This document shows, piece after piece, positions 1 to 6,659 of a stretch of DNA of 10,451 bases. The stretch spans positions 1 through 10,451 of the forward strand of contig JAJFJX010000325.1 in assembly GCA_021773655.1 (NCBI GenBank), written 5' to 3'. The notes under the pieces are model-generated. The model had not been told where the DNA came from and ran no database searches. It was given only the letters and a program-made list of their open reading frames with translations. The translations under genes were made by a program, and so were the position numbers. The stretch comes from Panacagrimonas sp. GTDB lineage: Bacteria > Pseudomonadota > Gammaproteobacteria > Nevskiales > Nevskiaceae. Every line of letters begins with the position of its first letter. Position 1 is the first letter of the stretch.

Positions 1-1
1 G

Positions 2-856
2 AAGGCGGTCAGGAAACGATTCAGGCTTAAGCGCCAGAGGTCGTGGCTTCCGCCGGCGAACGCCTATGGGGTTAAGGAGCGCGACAACTCCGGCGACGTC
101 TTGCCGATACGCGACCGCGATCGTGACCGCGCTCAGCGTTACGCGGGGATCCAGCGTGCCTTGGTGAATTGCAGGGTATCCGAGGAGGACCGGGACCTGG
201 CGCTGAGGTTCATCGCCGGGCGCGCCGAGGCCGACGACCTTACAGATGACGCAAGATCGCTACTTCAGGAAACCAAGCGTGTCGAGCGTCATGAACTGAC
301 CGACGGCGCCCGTCGCGCGGTCGTGCAATACGTCACGCGATCATATCTCGGCAATCCCCTTGGCCTGCTGAACCTGCGCAAGATCATCACGCCGTTCCAG
401 CAGGAGGCCGGTGAGCAGTTCCTGATCCTGCACGGAAGCTTGTTCGGCACGATGACCCCGCGGAACGTCGACCTTGTCTCGGGCGGTTACGGCCGCTCAC
501 CGAATTGGGACGAGATGACCAAGCGGGCGCGTGAAGCGCTTGAGAACCGCGAAGCCGACTACGAGGAGGCGGTTCGCGCGCTGAGCGCGGCGCAGATGGA
601 CGTCATGGTGCGGTACATCTTTGTCGACAGAGTGCCGGAATGGCTGCTGGACCCGTGGCGCGACCCAACAGTCAACGTGGAGTGCCGTGATCTGATCGGC
701 GCCACTGAAGTCCTCCGGCAATTCTATGGCTCACCTGACGATCGTCCATGCGCGTGGGCGAGATGCAAAGATCGCGTGGAGTCCGTTCACAATGGCCAAC
801 CGTACTGCACGAAGCACTATCGCGAGGTGCTTGCACAGAATGCAGAGGGGCCGTGA
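2..856 (+). CDS. Hypothetical phage protein with C-terminal Cys/His zinc-binding motif (5' partial)
   Basis: I do not recognise this family. The reading frame is open to the left edge of the window, and the only start-like codon near the beginning is TTG at 101. An AAGGAG at 74-79 lies too far (21 bases) upstream of it to be convincing, so I treat the gene as cut at its 5' end; a 251-residue protein from TTG 101 is the alternative. The body is charged and probably helical. Counted from TTG 101, the last 35 residues hold C217-x4-C222-x13-C236-x2-H239, ending in YCTKH, which looks like a small zinc-binding finger. The stop overlaps the next start (TGATG at 854-858), so the two are probably translationally coupled. 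Lying upstream of the terminase, it could be a DNA-binding or regulatory protein, but that is a guess from the motif and position only. Confidence 0.6.
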   Translation, partial: KAVRKRFRLKRQRSWLPPANAYGVKERDNSGDVLPIRDRDRDRAQRYAGIQRALVNCRVSEEDRDLALRFIAGRAEADDLTDDARSLLQETKRVERHELTDGARRAVVQYVTRSYLGNPLGLLNLRKIITPFQQEAGEQFLILHGSLFGTMTPRNVDLVSGGYGRSPNWDEMTKRAREALENREADYEEAVRALSAAQMDVMVRYIFVDRVPEWLLDPWRDPTVNVECRDLIGATEVLRQFYGSPDDRPCAWARCKDRVESVHNGQPYCTKHYREVLAQNAEGP

Positions 857-1131
857 TGGGGGACGTCCGAGAATCGCTACTGGGCGGGACATCGGTCGTT
901 GCATTGAAGCCGCAACTGCTCGTGCCGAGGAAGACGAGCATGATCGCCGTGGATTTCCGCGACCTTGGTCTCGTTCCTGACGAGGAGCATTACGTCAGGA
1001 GCCGCGCCGACCCAACCACCAACGGCTGGTACCGGATCACCTCGATCGCCGCCAACAGCATCGAACTGGAAGCGTCACCGCGCCCGTCTCGGCACGAACG
1101 CCGCAGATCTCGTCACCTTAAAAATTCTTGA
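856..1131 (+). CDS. Small hypothetical protein, C-terminus uncertain
   Basis: This is a 91-residue ORF starting at ATG 856, which overlaps the stop of the preceding gene (TGATG). A purine-rich AGAGGGG at 844-850 serves as ribosome-binding site. I recognise no domain. The first 73 residues look like ordinary protein sequence, with a stretch such as NGWYRITSIAANSIELEA that reads like a small beta-rich domain. The last 18 residues are strongly basic (RPSRHERRRSRHLKNS) and unlike the rest. In the other two forward frames the same DNA reads SVTAPVSARTPQISSP or ARLGTNAADLVTLKILDLL, with at least as good third-position GC. The annotated end may therefore follow a frameshift, either natural or a sequencing error. 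No membrane segment or signal peptide is seen. Confidence 0.5.
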   Translation: MGDVRESLLGGTSVVALKPQLLVPRKTSMIAVDFRDLGLVPDEEHYVRSRADPTTNGWYRITSIAANSIELEASPRPSRHERRRSRHLKNS

Positions 1132-1156
1132 CCTATTGAAAAGAAACAATTATGCC
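1128..1156 (+). promoter_or_regulatory. Possible sigma70-like promoter in an AT-rich gap
   Basis: The 49-base gap before the metallopeptidase gene, with the end of the preceding ORF, forms the most AT-rich patch of the window. It contains TTGACC (1128-1133), close to the -35 consensus TTGACA. A 17-base spacer is followed by TATGCC (1151-1156), which matches the -10 consensus only in its first three bases. Transcription from here would start about 15-20 bases before ATG 1181 and could serve the metallopeptidase and packaging genes. The -10 is weak, so this is tentative. Confidence 0.3.
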
Positions 1157-1180
1157 CGGTACTTGTAGTGGTTCAGAGAT

Positions 1181-1843
1181 ATGCTAAAGCCCGTGCCGAC
1201 CAAGTCGCGCGGGTTTTCGTTTGCGCGGCCCACGCCGCCGGAGGAACTCTACTACCGCATTGATCTGGGGACATTCAGCCCATCGCCGGAGATGAGCGAC
1301 TGGATATCGCGATCCTTCCTCAATGAAGGCTCGCCCCTGGTCAACACCGAACACCATCACCTCCGCTTCGCGCAGATCGGCGTCTTATGGACCAACGCCG
1401 AGTGTGTAAGCAGGGGGCGTCGCGTTCTCGGAACTGCCGAGATGTGCAGCCGTAGTTCGGCGACAACTTGGGTGGGTGCGCGACACCAACGTCAGATCAT
1501 CGATTGGTTCGGATACGTCCCGGACTTCATCATGACCCTGGACGCGGTATGCGCCCTTCAATGCTCGGACGCGCAGTTCTGCGCCCTGGTCGAGCACGAG
1601 CTCTACCACATGGGCCAGGACCGGGATGGTTTCGGGTTCCCGAAGTTCCGCAAGGACGGGAGGCCGGCGTTTACGATCCGGCCGCACGACATCGAAGAGT
1701 TCGTCGGCGTGGTGCGGAGATACGGTGCGGGCGCCGCCGGCGTTCAACCGATGATTGATGCTGCGAGCTTCGGGCCGGAGGTCACCGAAGGGTCCATCGC
1801 TGCGGTGTGCGGAACCTGCGCACCTCCGAGGAGAGCGGCATGA
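1181..1843 (+). CDS. Putative phage metallopeptidase (HExxH)
   Basis: This 220-residue protein carries the zinc-metalloprotease signature H139-E-L-Y-H143 in the context ALVEHELYHMGQDRDG. It is followed by a conserved-looking HDIEEF at 169-174, which may give the third metal ligand or a structural acid. The architecture (about 130 residues, HELxH, a Gly/Phe-rich segment, then HDxEEF) matches what I recall of the putative phage metallopeptidase family found next to terminase genes. The substrate is unknown; family members are usually annotated by motif only. ATG 1181 is the first possible start after an in-frame TAG at 1166-1168, with only a weak AGAG before it. The gene ends in an ATGA overlap with a 12-codon minigene. 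There is no signal peptide, so the enzyme should act in the cytoplasm. The C-terminus has a short CGTC motif. The family call is fairly firm; the biological role is not. Confidence 0.8.
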   Translation: MLKPVPTKSRGFSFARPTPPEELYYRIDLGTFSPSPEMSDWISRSFLNEGSPLVNTEHHHLRFAQIGVLWTNAECVSRGRRVLGTAEMCSRSSATTWVGARHQRQIIDWFGYVPDFIMTLDAVCALQCSDAQFCALVEHELYHMGQDRDGFGFPKFRKDGRPAFTIRPHDIEEFVGVVRRYGAGAAGVQPMIDAASFGPEVTEGSIAAVCGTCAPPRRAA

Positions 1844-1878
1844 CCGAACTTGTACCTTCTTGTACCGTGACGATCTGA
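1840..1878 (+). other. 12-codon minigene or leader peptide before the small terminase
   Basis: An ATG at 1840 overlaps the metallopeptidase stop (ATGA, 1840-1843). It is preceded by a good ribosome-binding site, GAGGAG at 1828-1833, and reads MTELVPSCTVTI before TGA at 1876-1878. That stop overlaps the small terminase ATG (TGATG, 1876-1880), which has no clear Shine-Dalgarno of its own. The arrangement suggests that ribosomes translate this short frame and reinitiate on the terminase gene. It could instead be the decayed remnant of a longer gene. No function of the peptide itself can be inferred. Confidence 0.35.
1849..1868 (+). repeat. 10-bp tandem repeat inside the minigene
   Basis: Two adjacent 10-base units, CTTGTACCTT (1849-1858) and CTTGTACCGT (1859-1868), differ at one position. 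The repeat lies just upstream of the small terminase start. It may be a simple slippage duplication or a paired protein-binding site; the sequence alone does not decide. Confidence 0.6.
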
Positions 1879-2384
1879 TGGCGAAGCTGCGCGACCCCGT
1901 CAAAACCTTTATCGCTCAACGGCTTGGCGCGTTCGATACGCCCAGCCAGGTCGCCGACGCGGTAAAAGAAGTCTTTGGTATCGAGATCACGCGGATGCAG
2001 GCGTATGCCTACGACCCAACGCGGCCCCGTTACGACCTGTCGAAGAGATGGAAGGAGATCTTCGAGGAAAGCCGCAAGTCCGCGATCGATGAGTCATCCA
2101 ATACCGGCATTGCCCATAAAGCGGTTCGGCTGGCGCGGATCGAGCGCATGTATCAGACCGCTATCAATATGGGCAACGTCCCGCTGGCGATGCAGCTCAG
2201 TGAGCTCGCGGCCAAGGAGACCGACGGCGCCTTCAAGAACAGCATGACGGGAAACGTCAACCACCTGCATGACCATACGCACACCTTGAAACCCGACCTC
2301 TCGGCATTGTCGAAGAAAGACCGGCAGTTCCTTCGCGATATCCTCACAAAGCAGGCGGCGGCAACCGGGTCCAAGAGTGGCTAA
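1878..2384 (+). CDS. Putative terminase small subunit (DUF2280 family)
   Basis: This 168-residue protein opens with MAKLRDPVKTFIAQRLGAFD and continues TPSQVADAVKEVFGIEITRMQ. These are the hallmarks of the DUF2280 family of phage proteins that sit directly before the large terminase. Residues about 18-45 have the helix-turn-helix pattern expected of a small terminase DNA-recognition domain, followed by YDLSKRWKEIFEESRK. Residues 80-120 look helical and could mediate oligomerisation. A histidine cluster, HLHDHTH, sits at 129-135. The role would be to recognise the packaging site on phage DNA and recruit the large subunit. ATG 1878 is chosen because the family normally starts at this MAKL; longer in-frame starts reach back into the metallopeptidase gene. 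The stop overlaps the large terminase start (TAATG, 2382-2386). Function is inferred from position and fold. Confidence 0.8.
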   Translation: MAKLRDPVKTFIAQRLGAFDTPSQVADAVKEVFGIEITRMQAYAYDPTRPRYDLSKRWKEIFEESRKSAIDESSNTGIAHKAVRLARIERMYQTAINMGNVPLAMQLSELAAKETDGAFKNSMTGNVNHLHDHTHTLKPDLSALSKKDRQFLRDILTKQAAATGSKSG

Positions 2385-3871
2385 TGTTCCTCGAACAGGC
2401 GCTCGCGCTCTCGCTGGAGGATCCACTCGGCGGGTTGGCCGAACTCGATAAGCTCGACGCTGAAGACAACCTGGCCGACTTCGTCAAGCAGGCGTGGCCG
2501 ATCCTTGAACCGGCAACAGAACTGAAATGGGGTTGGGCGCTAGACGCTATCTGCGAACACCTCGAGGCGGTGCACGCCGGCGACATCTTGAGGCTGCTGA
2601 CCACGGTTCCACCGGGAATGATGAAGAGCATGCTGTTTGGCGTGTTTTTCCCCGCGTGGGAGTGGGGGCCCCGCGGGATGCCGCACTTGCGTTACCTCGG
2701 TACGGCCTTCAAGGAAGATCTGGCGCTCCGCGACAACCTAAAGTGCCGAAGGCTCATTCAGAGCCAGTGGTATCAGGAGCGTTGGCCGGTCCAATTGACG
2801 GGCGACCAGAACCTCAAGACCAAGTTCGAGAACGTCGATACTGGTTTTCGTGAGGCCATGGCCTTCAAGTCGATGACGGGGTCGCGGGGTGATCGCGTTC
2901 ACCTGGACGATCCGCTGTCGGTTGACAGTGCGAAATCAGCGGTCGAGCGTCTGACGGCGGAGCAGACTTTCCGCAACGCCCTGCCAAGTCGGACGAACAA
3001 CGAACTTTCGGCGCTCACGGTCACTATGCAGCGCCTGCATGAGCGTGACATCGCCGGCGTCATCCTCGATCTCGGACTCGACTACACGCACCTCAACTTG
3101 CCGATGGAGTTTGAGGTCAAGCAACGCTGCTCGACGTCGATCGGCTTTGTCGATCCACGTAAGCGCGAAGGTGACCTGGTCTTCCCCGAACGGTTCTCAG
3201 CCGATTGGCTGGAAGGCGAAAAGAAGGTAATGACCGCCTACGCCGTTGCCGGGCAATTCCAACAGCGTCCGGCGCCGCGCGAGGGCGGTATGTTCAAGCG
3301 CGAGTGGCTGCCAATCGTGCCCGCGCTTCCAAGCGGTGCTAGTCGCTTTGTTCGCGGCTGGGACTTGGCCGGTACTGACGAGATGGAAAACGCGACCGCC
3401 TCGTACACCGTCGGTGTGCTGATGGCACTGGTCGATCGGGTCTACTACGTGGTCGATGTTGTCCGGTTCCGCGCATCTTCGGGCACTGTCGAGAGAACGA
3501 TGAAGACCGTTGCCTCCCAGGACGAAGCGAAATATGGCGATGGAGTGCTGATCTCGGCGCCTCAAGATCCTGGCCAGGCAGGCAAGTCGCAAAAGCTGTA
3601 CCTGGGGCAGCAGTTGGCGGGCCACAATATTCGTTTTTCTCCGGAGACCGGGGATAAGACGACCCGCGCCGATCCCATGTCGGCGCAGGCCGAAGTCGGC
3701 AACGTCAAGCTGGTGCGTGGACCATGGAACGACCCGTTCATTGATGAGTTGGCGGTCTTTGACGCCGGCCAATATGACGACCAGGTCGATGCCGCCAGTC
3801 GCGCGTTTCACGAGCTGACCAAAATGCCGCCGCCTGTTGAGATGGCTATGCCGGTGTCCATTCCAAGATAA
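2384..3871 (+). CDS. terL: Terminase large subunit (ATPase-nuclease)
   Basis: This 495-residue DNA-packaging motor has normal length and domain order. The N-terminal ATPase has a Walker A variant TVPPGMMKS (74-82), a Walker B RVHLDDPLS (171-179, acids D175/D176) and a coupling-like segment LTVTMQRLHERD (211-222). The C-terminal RNase H-like nuclease begins at FVRGWDLAGTDE (322-333, first metal ligand D327), continues with a DPGQAGKSQ loop (395-403), and ends with QYDDQVDAASRAF (463-475), supplying the last acid. The protein cuts concatemeric DNA and pumps it through the portal into the prohead. It starts at an ATG overlapping the small subunit stop, so the two should be made in a coupled way. 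A short Pro/Met-rich tail ends it. All key motifs look intact. Confidence 0.96.
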   Translation: MFLEQALALSLEDPLGGLAELDKLDAEDNLADFVKQAWPILEPATELKWGWALDAICEHLEAVHAGDILRLLTTVPPGMMKSMLFGVFFPAWEWGPRGMPHLRYLGTAFKEDLALRDNLKCRRLIQSQWYQERWPVQLTGDQNLKTKFENVDTGFREAMAFKSMTGSRGDRVHLDDPLSVDSAKSAVERLTAEQTFRNALPSRTNNELSALTVTMQRLHERDIAGVILDLGLDYTHLNLPMEFEVKQRCSTSIGFVDPRKREGDLVFPERFSADWLEGEKKVMTAYAVAGQFQQRPAPREGGMFKREWLPIVPALPSGASRFVRGWDLAGTDEMENATASYTVGVLMALVDRVYYVVDVVRFRASSGTVERTMKTVASQDEAKYGDGVLISAPQDPGQAGKSQKLYLGQQLAGHNIRFSPETGDKTTRADPMSAQAEVGNVKLVRGPWNDPFIDELAVFDAGQYDDQVDAASRAFHELTKMPPPVEMAMPVSIPR

Positions 3872-3884
3872 ATCGAGAACCATT

Positions 3885-3891
3885 GGGGAGG
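3885..3891 (+). promoter_or_regulatory. Ribosome-binding site that decides the portal start
   Basis: GGGGAGG lies 6 bases before GTG 3898. The other in-frame start, TTG 3883, overlaps this site and has no Shine-Dalgarno sequence at a useful distance. The site therefore supports a GTG start for the portal gene. Confidence 0.7.
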
Positions 3892-3897
3892 CCGCTT

Positions 3898-5340
3898 GTG
3901 GATCCAGCCCTCCCAGTCGTCATCGATCAGTACGGAAACCCGCTAAGGAAGGCCGCGCCAGCGAACTTCTCGGAATTGGGGTCGGTCTCCACTGTTCCTC
4001 TCGGGAGGGGCGGCGACCGCGGGTTCCGACCAGACGAGTTCCTCCCGGAGTTGCGCGGCCGCAAGAGCGTCGAAGTCTTCGCCGAGATGCGGGACAACAA
4101 TGCCACCGTCGGCACCGGCCTGCACATCATCAGCACCACGCTCACCGGTGCTGAATGGCGGGTCGATCCTGCCGATGAGAGTAATCCGGCGGCACAGGAA
4201 ATCGCTGATCGGTTCGCGGAGATGCTGTTCAAGGACATGTCGACGACATGGACGGACACGCTCTCTGAAGTCTTGTCCATGTTGCCATTCGGCTGGTCGT
4301 TCGTCGAAATCGTCCTGAAACGCCGCGTCGGGCCCGACACCAGAGACCCGACAACCAGGTCGAATTTCACCGATGGTCTTATCGGGCTGCGCAAGTTGGC
4401 TATCCGGCCGCAACGAACTCTGGTCGAGTGGAAGTTCGACGACAACGGTGGACCTGAAGCCTTCGTCCAGAAGGGACAGAACGGCACGGACCGGGTCGAG
4501 ATCCCGATCGAGAAGGGATTGCTGTTCCGCACCAAGATGCGCGACGGGTCGCCATATGGCGTCTCGCTGCTTCGGATTGCGTACCGGACGTGGGTGCTGC
4601 TGAAAAACGCCGAGACGGCAGAATCAATCGGCATCGACCGCGATCTCACCGGCCTTCCGGTCGGCCGGCTGCCCAACGACATCCTGAACGGCACCAGCGA
4701 CAAGGCGATGGCTGTCAAAGCTGCTTGGTTCAAGGCCCTCCGCGACATGCGCTTCAATGAGCAGGCGGCGTTCGCGCTCCCGAGTGACCTTTGGCCGGGC
4801 GCCGATGGCAAGCCCTCGAACGTTCGAATGTACGATATCGAGCTGATGTCGACCGCCGGCACGCGGACCATCGACACGGTGGCGGTCAAGAAGGGATTCG
4901 AGTCTGCGATCGCAAGCTCGATGCTCACGCAGTTCCTTCTGCTTGGGCAGCAGGGCACGGGGTCATTCGCGTTGGCGCAAGAGCAGCGGTCGGTTTTTGC
5001 CGACGGCATGCGCGGCATCGCCAGCCAGATCACCGACACCGTCAACCGTCACCTGTTCCCGCGGCTGATGGCGTGCAACGGGCTACCTCGGGAACTCACC
5101 CCATCACTTGCCCATGGTGATTTCCAGAAGCGCGATCTCGCCGCACTGGCTGACTTCGTGCGGGCGCTGCATGACGCCGGGGCTCCGCTATTCCCAGATA
5201 TCGTTCTCGAGAATGCCTTGCGTGAGTTAGGCGGGCTGACGCCGGTGCCGGTCGACCGTGACGACGACGATGTCAATGACGACGATGACGACGACCTCGA
5301 CGCGGAGCCCGACGATGACCCTGACGGCGACGACGAATAG
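3898..5340 (+). CDS. Portal protein (DUF935/Mu gp29-like) with acidic tail
   Basis: This 480-residue protein should form the dodecameric ring at the head vertex through which DNA enters and to which the tail attaches. Recognisable portal-type segments are EVFAEMRDNNATVGTGL (59-75), MLPFGWSFVEIVLKRR (128-143), IPIEKGLLFRTK (203-214) and the stem region SPYGVSLLRIAYRTWVLLKN (218-237). These most resemble the DUF935 portal family typified by Mu gp29. The start is GTG 3898, preceded by GGGGAGG. Residues 453-480 are an extreme acidic tail with 18 Asp and 2 Glu in 28 positions. The DNA for the last part of this tail also encodes the start of the next gene, a 26-base overlap. It lies directly downstream of the large terminase, the usual position. 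The portal call is firm; the subfamily is less so. Confidence 0.9.
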   Translation: MDPALPVVIDQYGNPLRKAAPANFSELGSVSTVPLGRGGDRGFRPDEFLPELRGRKSVEVFAEMRDNNATVGTGLHIISTTLTGAEWRVDPADESNPAAQEIADRFAEMLFKDMSTTWTDTLSEVLSMLPFGWSFVEIVLKRRVGPDTRDPTTRSNFTDGLIGLRKLAIRPQRTLVEWKFDDNGGPEAFVQKGQNGTDRVEIPIEKGLLFRTKMRDGSPYGVSLLRIAYRTWVLLKNAETAESIGIDRDLTGLPVGRLPNDILNGTSDKAMAVKAAWFKALRDMRFNEQAAFALPSDLWPGADGKPSNVRMYDIELMSTAGTRTIDTVAVKKGFESAIASSMLTQFLLLGQQGTGSFALAQEQRSVFADGMRGIASQITDTVNRHLFPRLMACNGLPRELTPSLAHGDFQKRDLAALADFVRALHDAGAPLFPDIVLENALRELGGLTPVPVDRDDDDVNDDDDDDLDAEPDDDPDGDDE

Positions 5341-6334
5341 GGACCGCTTCGTCAAGTTGGCTGCGGATAGCCAAGTCGAAGCGATAGATCAGGCGCAAGC
5401 CAGAATCGACGCGGCTGTTGTTGCCGCCATCATTGCCGCGTTCGGCTCTCTTGCCGCCGCCATCGTCCTACGCCGCATGGTGGACGCCATCAAGACCGAC
5501 GGGCCCTTTGGGGCATTGGCTGAGCTTTCGGCCATGACGGACAACGAGGCGGTGTTCCGGACGGTCGCCGACGCAGCCCGAGACCGCACGCTGCGTGCCG
5601 CTCAGGTGTTCGCCAACCTGTTGCCCATCCCAGGCAGAGAGGCGCCGCTAACGTTCTCGCCACTTGCCGGCCGGTATGTTGATTTTGAGCGGACCCGCGA
5701 GACCCGGATCCTACAGCGGCTGATTGACCCGATGCGGGAAGGCGCCCGAATTCACGTCCTCGAAGGCTTACGGGGGGCGCAGTCGCCAAACCGGATCGCA
5801 CGGCAACTGAAGCAACGCATCGGCTTGAACTTCCGCGAGATGCAGGCGGTTCGACGGTTTGAGGCGGCGCTTGCGAAGCCCGTACCCGATAGCGCGGTGC
5901 TCAACCGGGAGCTTCGTGATAAGCGCTTCGACGGAACCATCCGCCGGTCGAGGCGCACCGGAAAGCGGTTAACGGCCGCCCAGATCCGCAGGCAGACGGA
6001 GCGCTATGCCGATCGGACGTTACGGGCACGGGCCAAGCGCATTGCCCAGACCGAGGGCACCATGGGTGCCAGCGCCGCGAACCAGATGGTTTGGGAACAA
6101 GCCGCGGATGAAGGGCGGATTCCAGAGCAGGACATGCGGCGGGATTGGGTCACGCAGGACGATGGCGGCGTGCGTGAGGCGCATATCCAGATCCCAGGTC
6201 TGAACCCGGACGGCCGTGGGATGAACGAACCGTTCGACACACCGTTGGGACCAATGATGTTTCCCGGCGATCCGGCAGGCACCGCGCCGAACCGCATTGG
6301 GTGCCGTTGTCGGCCCGTCATAACACTGAGGTAG
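5315..6334 (+). CDS. Mu gpF-like minor head / head morphogenesis protein
   Basis: This 339-residue protein has the C-terminal signature of the Mu F / SPP1 gp7 family. It shows RIAQTEGTMGASAANQ (242-257), then W278-V-T-Q-D-D-G-G-V-R-x-x-H290, then MMFPGDP (314-320) and a final CRC pair (C330, C332) before PVITL. In known phages such proteins bind the portal and are needed for correct prohead assembly or DNA ejection. The N-terminal half has an Ala/Ile-rich helical stretch (33-55) that could be amphipathic or weakly membrane-interacting. ATG 5315 is chosen because GGAG at 5304-5307 precedes it at 7 bases. A longer version from ATG 5258 would add a low-complexity Met/Thr run that is only the portal's Asp codons read in another frame. 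The next gene begins 2 bases after the stop. Confidence 0.88.
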   Translation: MTLTATTNRDRFVKLAADSQVEAIDQAQARIDAAVVAAIIAAFGSLAAAIVLRRMVDAIKTDGPFGALAELSAMTDNEAVFRTVADAARDRTLRAAQVFANLLPIPGREAPLTFSPLAGRYVDFERTRETRILQRLIDPMREGARIHVLEGLRGAQSPNRIARQLKQRIGLNFREMQAVRRFEAALAKPVPDSAVLNRELRDKRFDGTIRRSRRTGKRLTAAQIRRQTERYADRTLRARAKRIAQTEGTMGASAANQMVWEQAADEGRIPEQDMRRDWVTQDDGGVREAHIQIPGLNPDGRGMNEPFDTPLGPMMFPGDPAGTAPNRIGCRCRPVITLR

Positions 6335-6336
6335 TG

Positions 6337-6633
6337 ATGACCAACACGACCGAAGACCAAGCCGCCACCGAGCGCGCCGACAACATCGCCTTCAACGTGG
6401 TGCCGGGCGCAGTGCAACTGCTGATCACGCGGGATGGTGTCGAACTGGAGCCGGTGAACATTCCAGCGGGGATGACTCCGCAGTTCGGCGCCACGGTGAT
6501 CGTCAACGGCGTCATCGCCAATCAGATGGCAGAGCAGCAGGCCGCCGCTCAGTTGGCGCAACAGCGCGCCGCGGCACAGCAGTTGCTGGGGCTGGATGGC
6601 CGACCCCTTCCTGGGGTCGTCAACGGCGGTTAA
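6337..6633 (+). CDS. Small hypothetical protein with Gln/Ala-rich helix
   Basis: This is a 98-residue protein of unrecognised family. ATG 6337 follows GAGG (6327-6330) at 6 bases and the Mu F-like stop at 2 bases, so it belongs to the same operon. The N-terminal part is polar. Residues about 20-58 are beta-rich, with NVVPGAVQLLITRDGVELEP and a hydrophobic ATVIVNGVIANQ. Residues 59-80 are Gln/Ala-rich (QMAEQQAAAQLAQQRAAAQQ) and should form a helix or short coiled coil. The tail is Gly/Pro-rich. Between the minor head protein and the protease it could be a small head or portal-associated factor, but nothing in the sequence proves this. Confidence 0.7.
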   Translation: MTNTTEDQAATERADNIAFNVVPGAVQLLITRDGVELEPVNIPAGMTPQFGATVIVNGVIANQMAEQQAAAQLAQQRAAAQQLLGLDGRPLPGVVNGG

Positions 6634-6659
6634 CACCGACCAGATGGGGAGTGCTGCTG

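Noticed and set aside
1755..1877. Longer small terminase start inside the metallopeptidase gene
   Set aside because: The extra residues do not resemble the family, whose usual start is the MAKL at 1878.
3197..3883. Open frame on the - strand opposite the terminase nuclease domain
   Set aside because: It has no recognisable motifs and is explained by the conserved terminase coding on the other strand.
3927..5045. Long open frame on the - strand opposite the portal gene
   Set aside because: It is fully covered by the strongly supported portal gene, has a Ser/Arg-rich low-quality translation, no family resemblance and no ribosome-binding site of note. It is typical of GC-rich codon mirroring.
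5254..5300. GAC/GAT run as a DNA tandem repeat
   Set aside because: The units are imperfect and explained by Asp codons of the portal tail; it is noted as a protein feature instead.
5258..5314. Longer N-terminus of the Mu F-like protein beginning MTTTMSM
   Set aside because: This is the portal's Asp codon run read in another frame; ATG 5315 has a proper GGAG site at good spacing.
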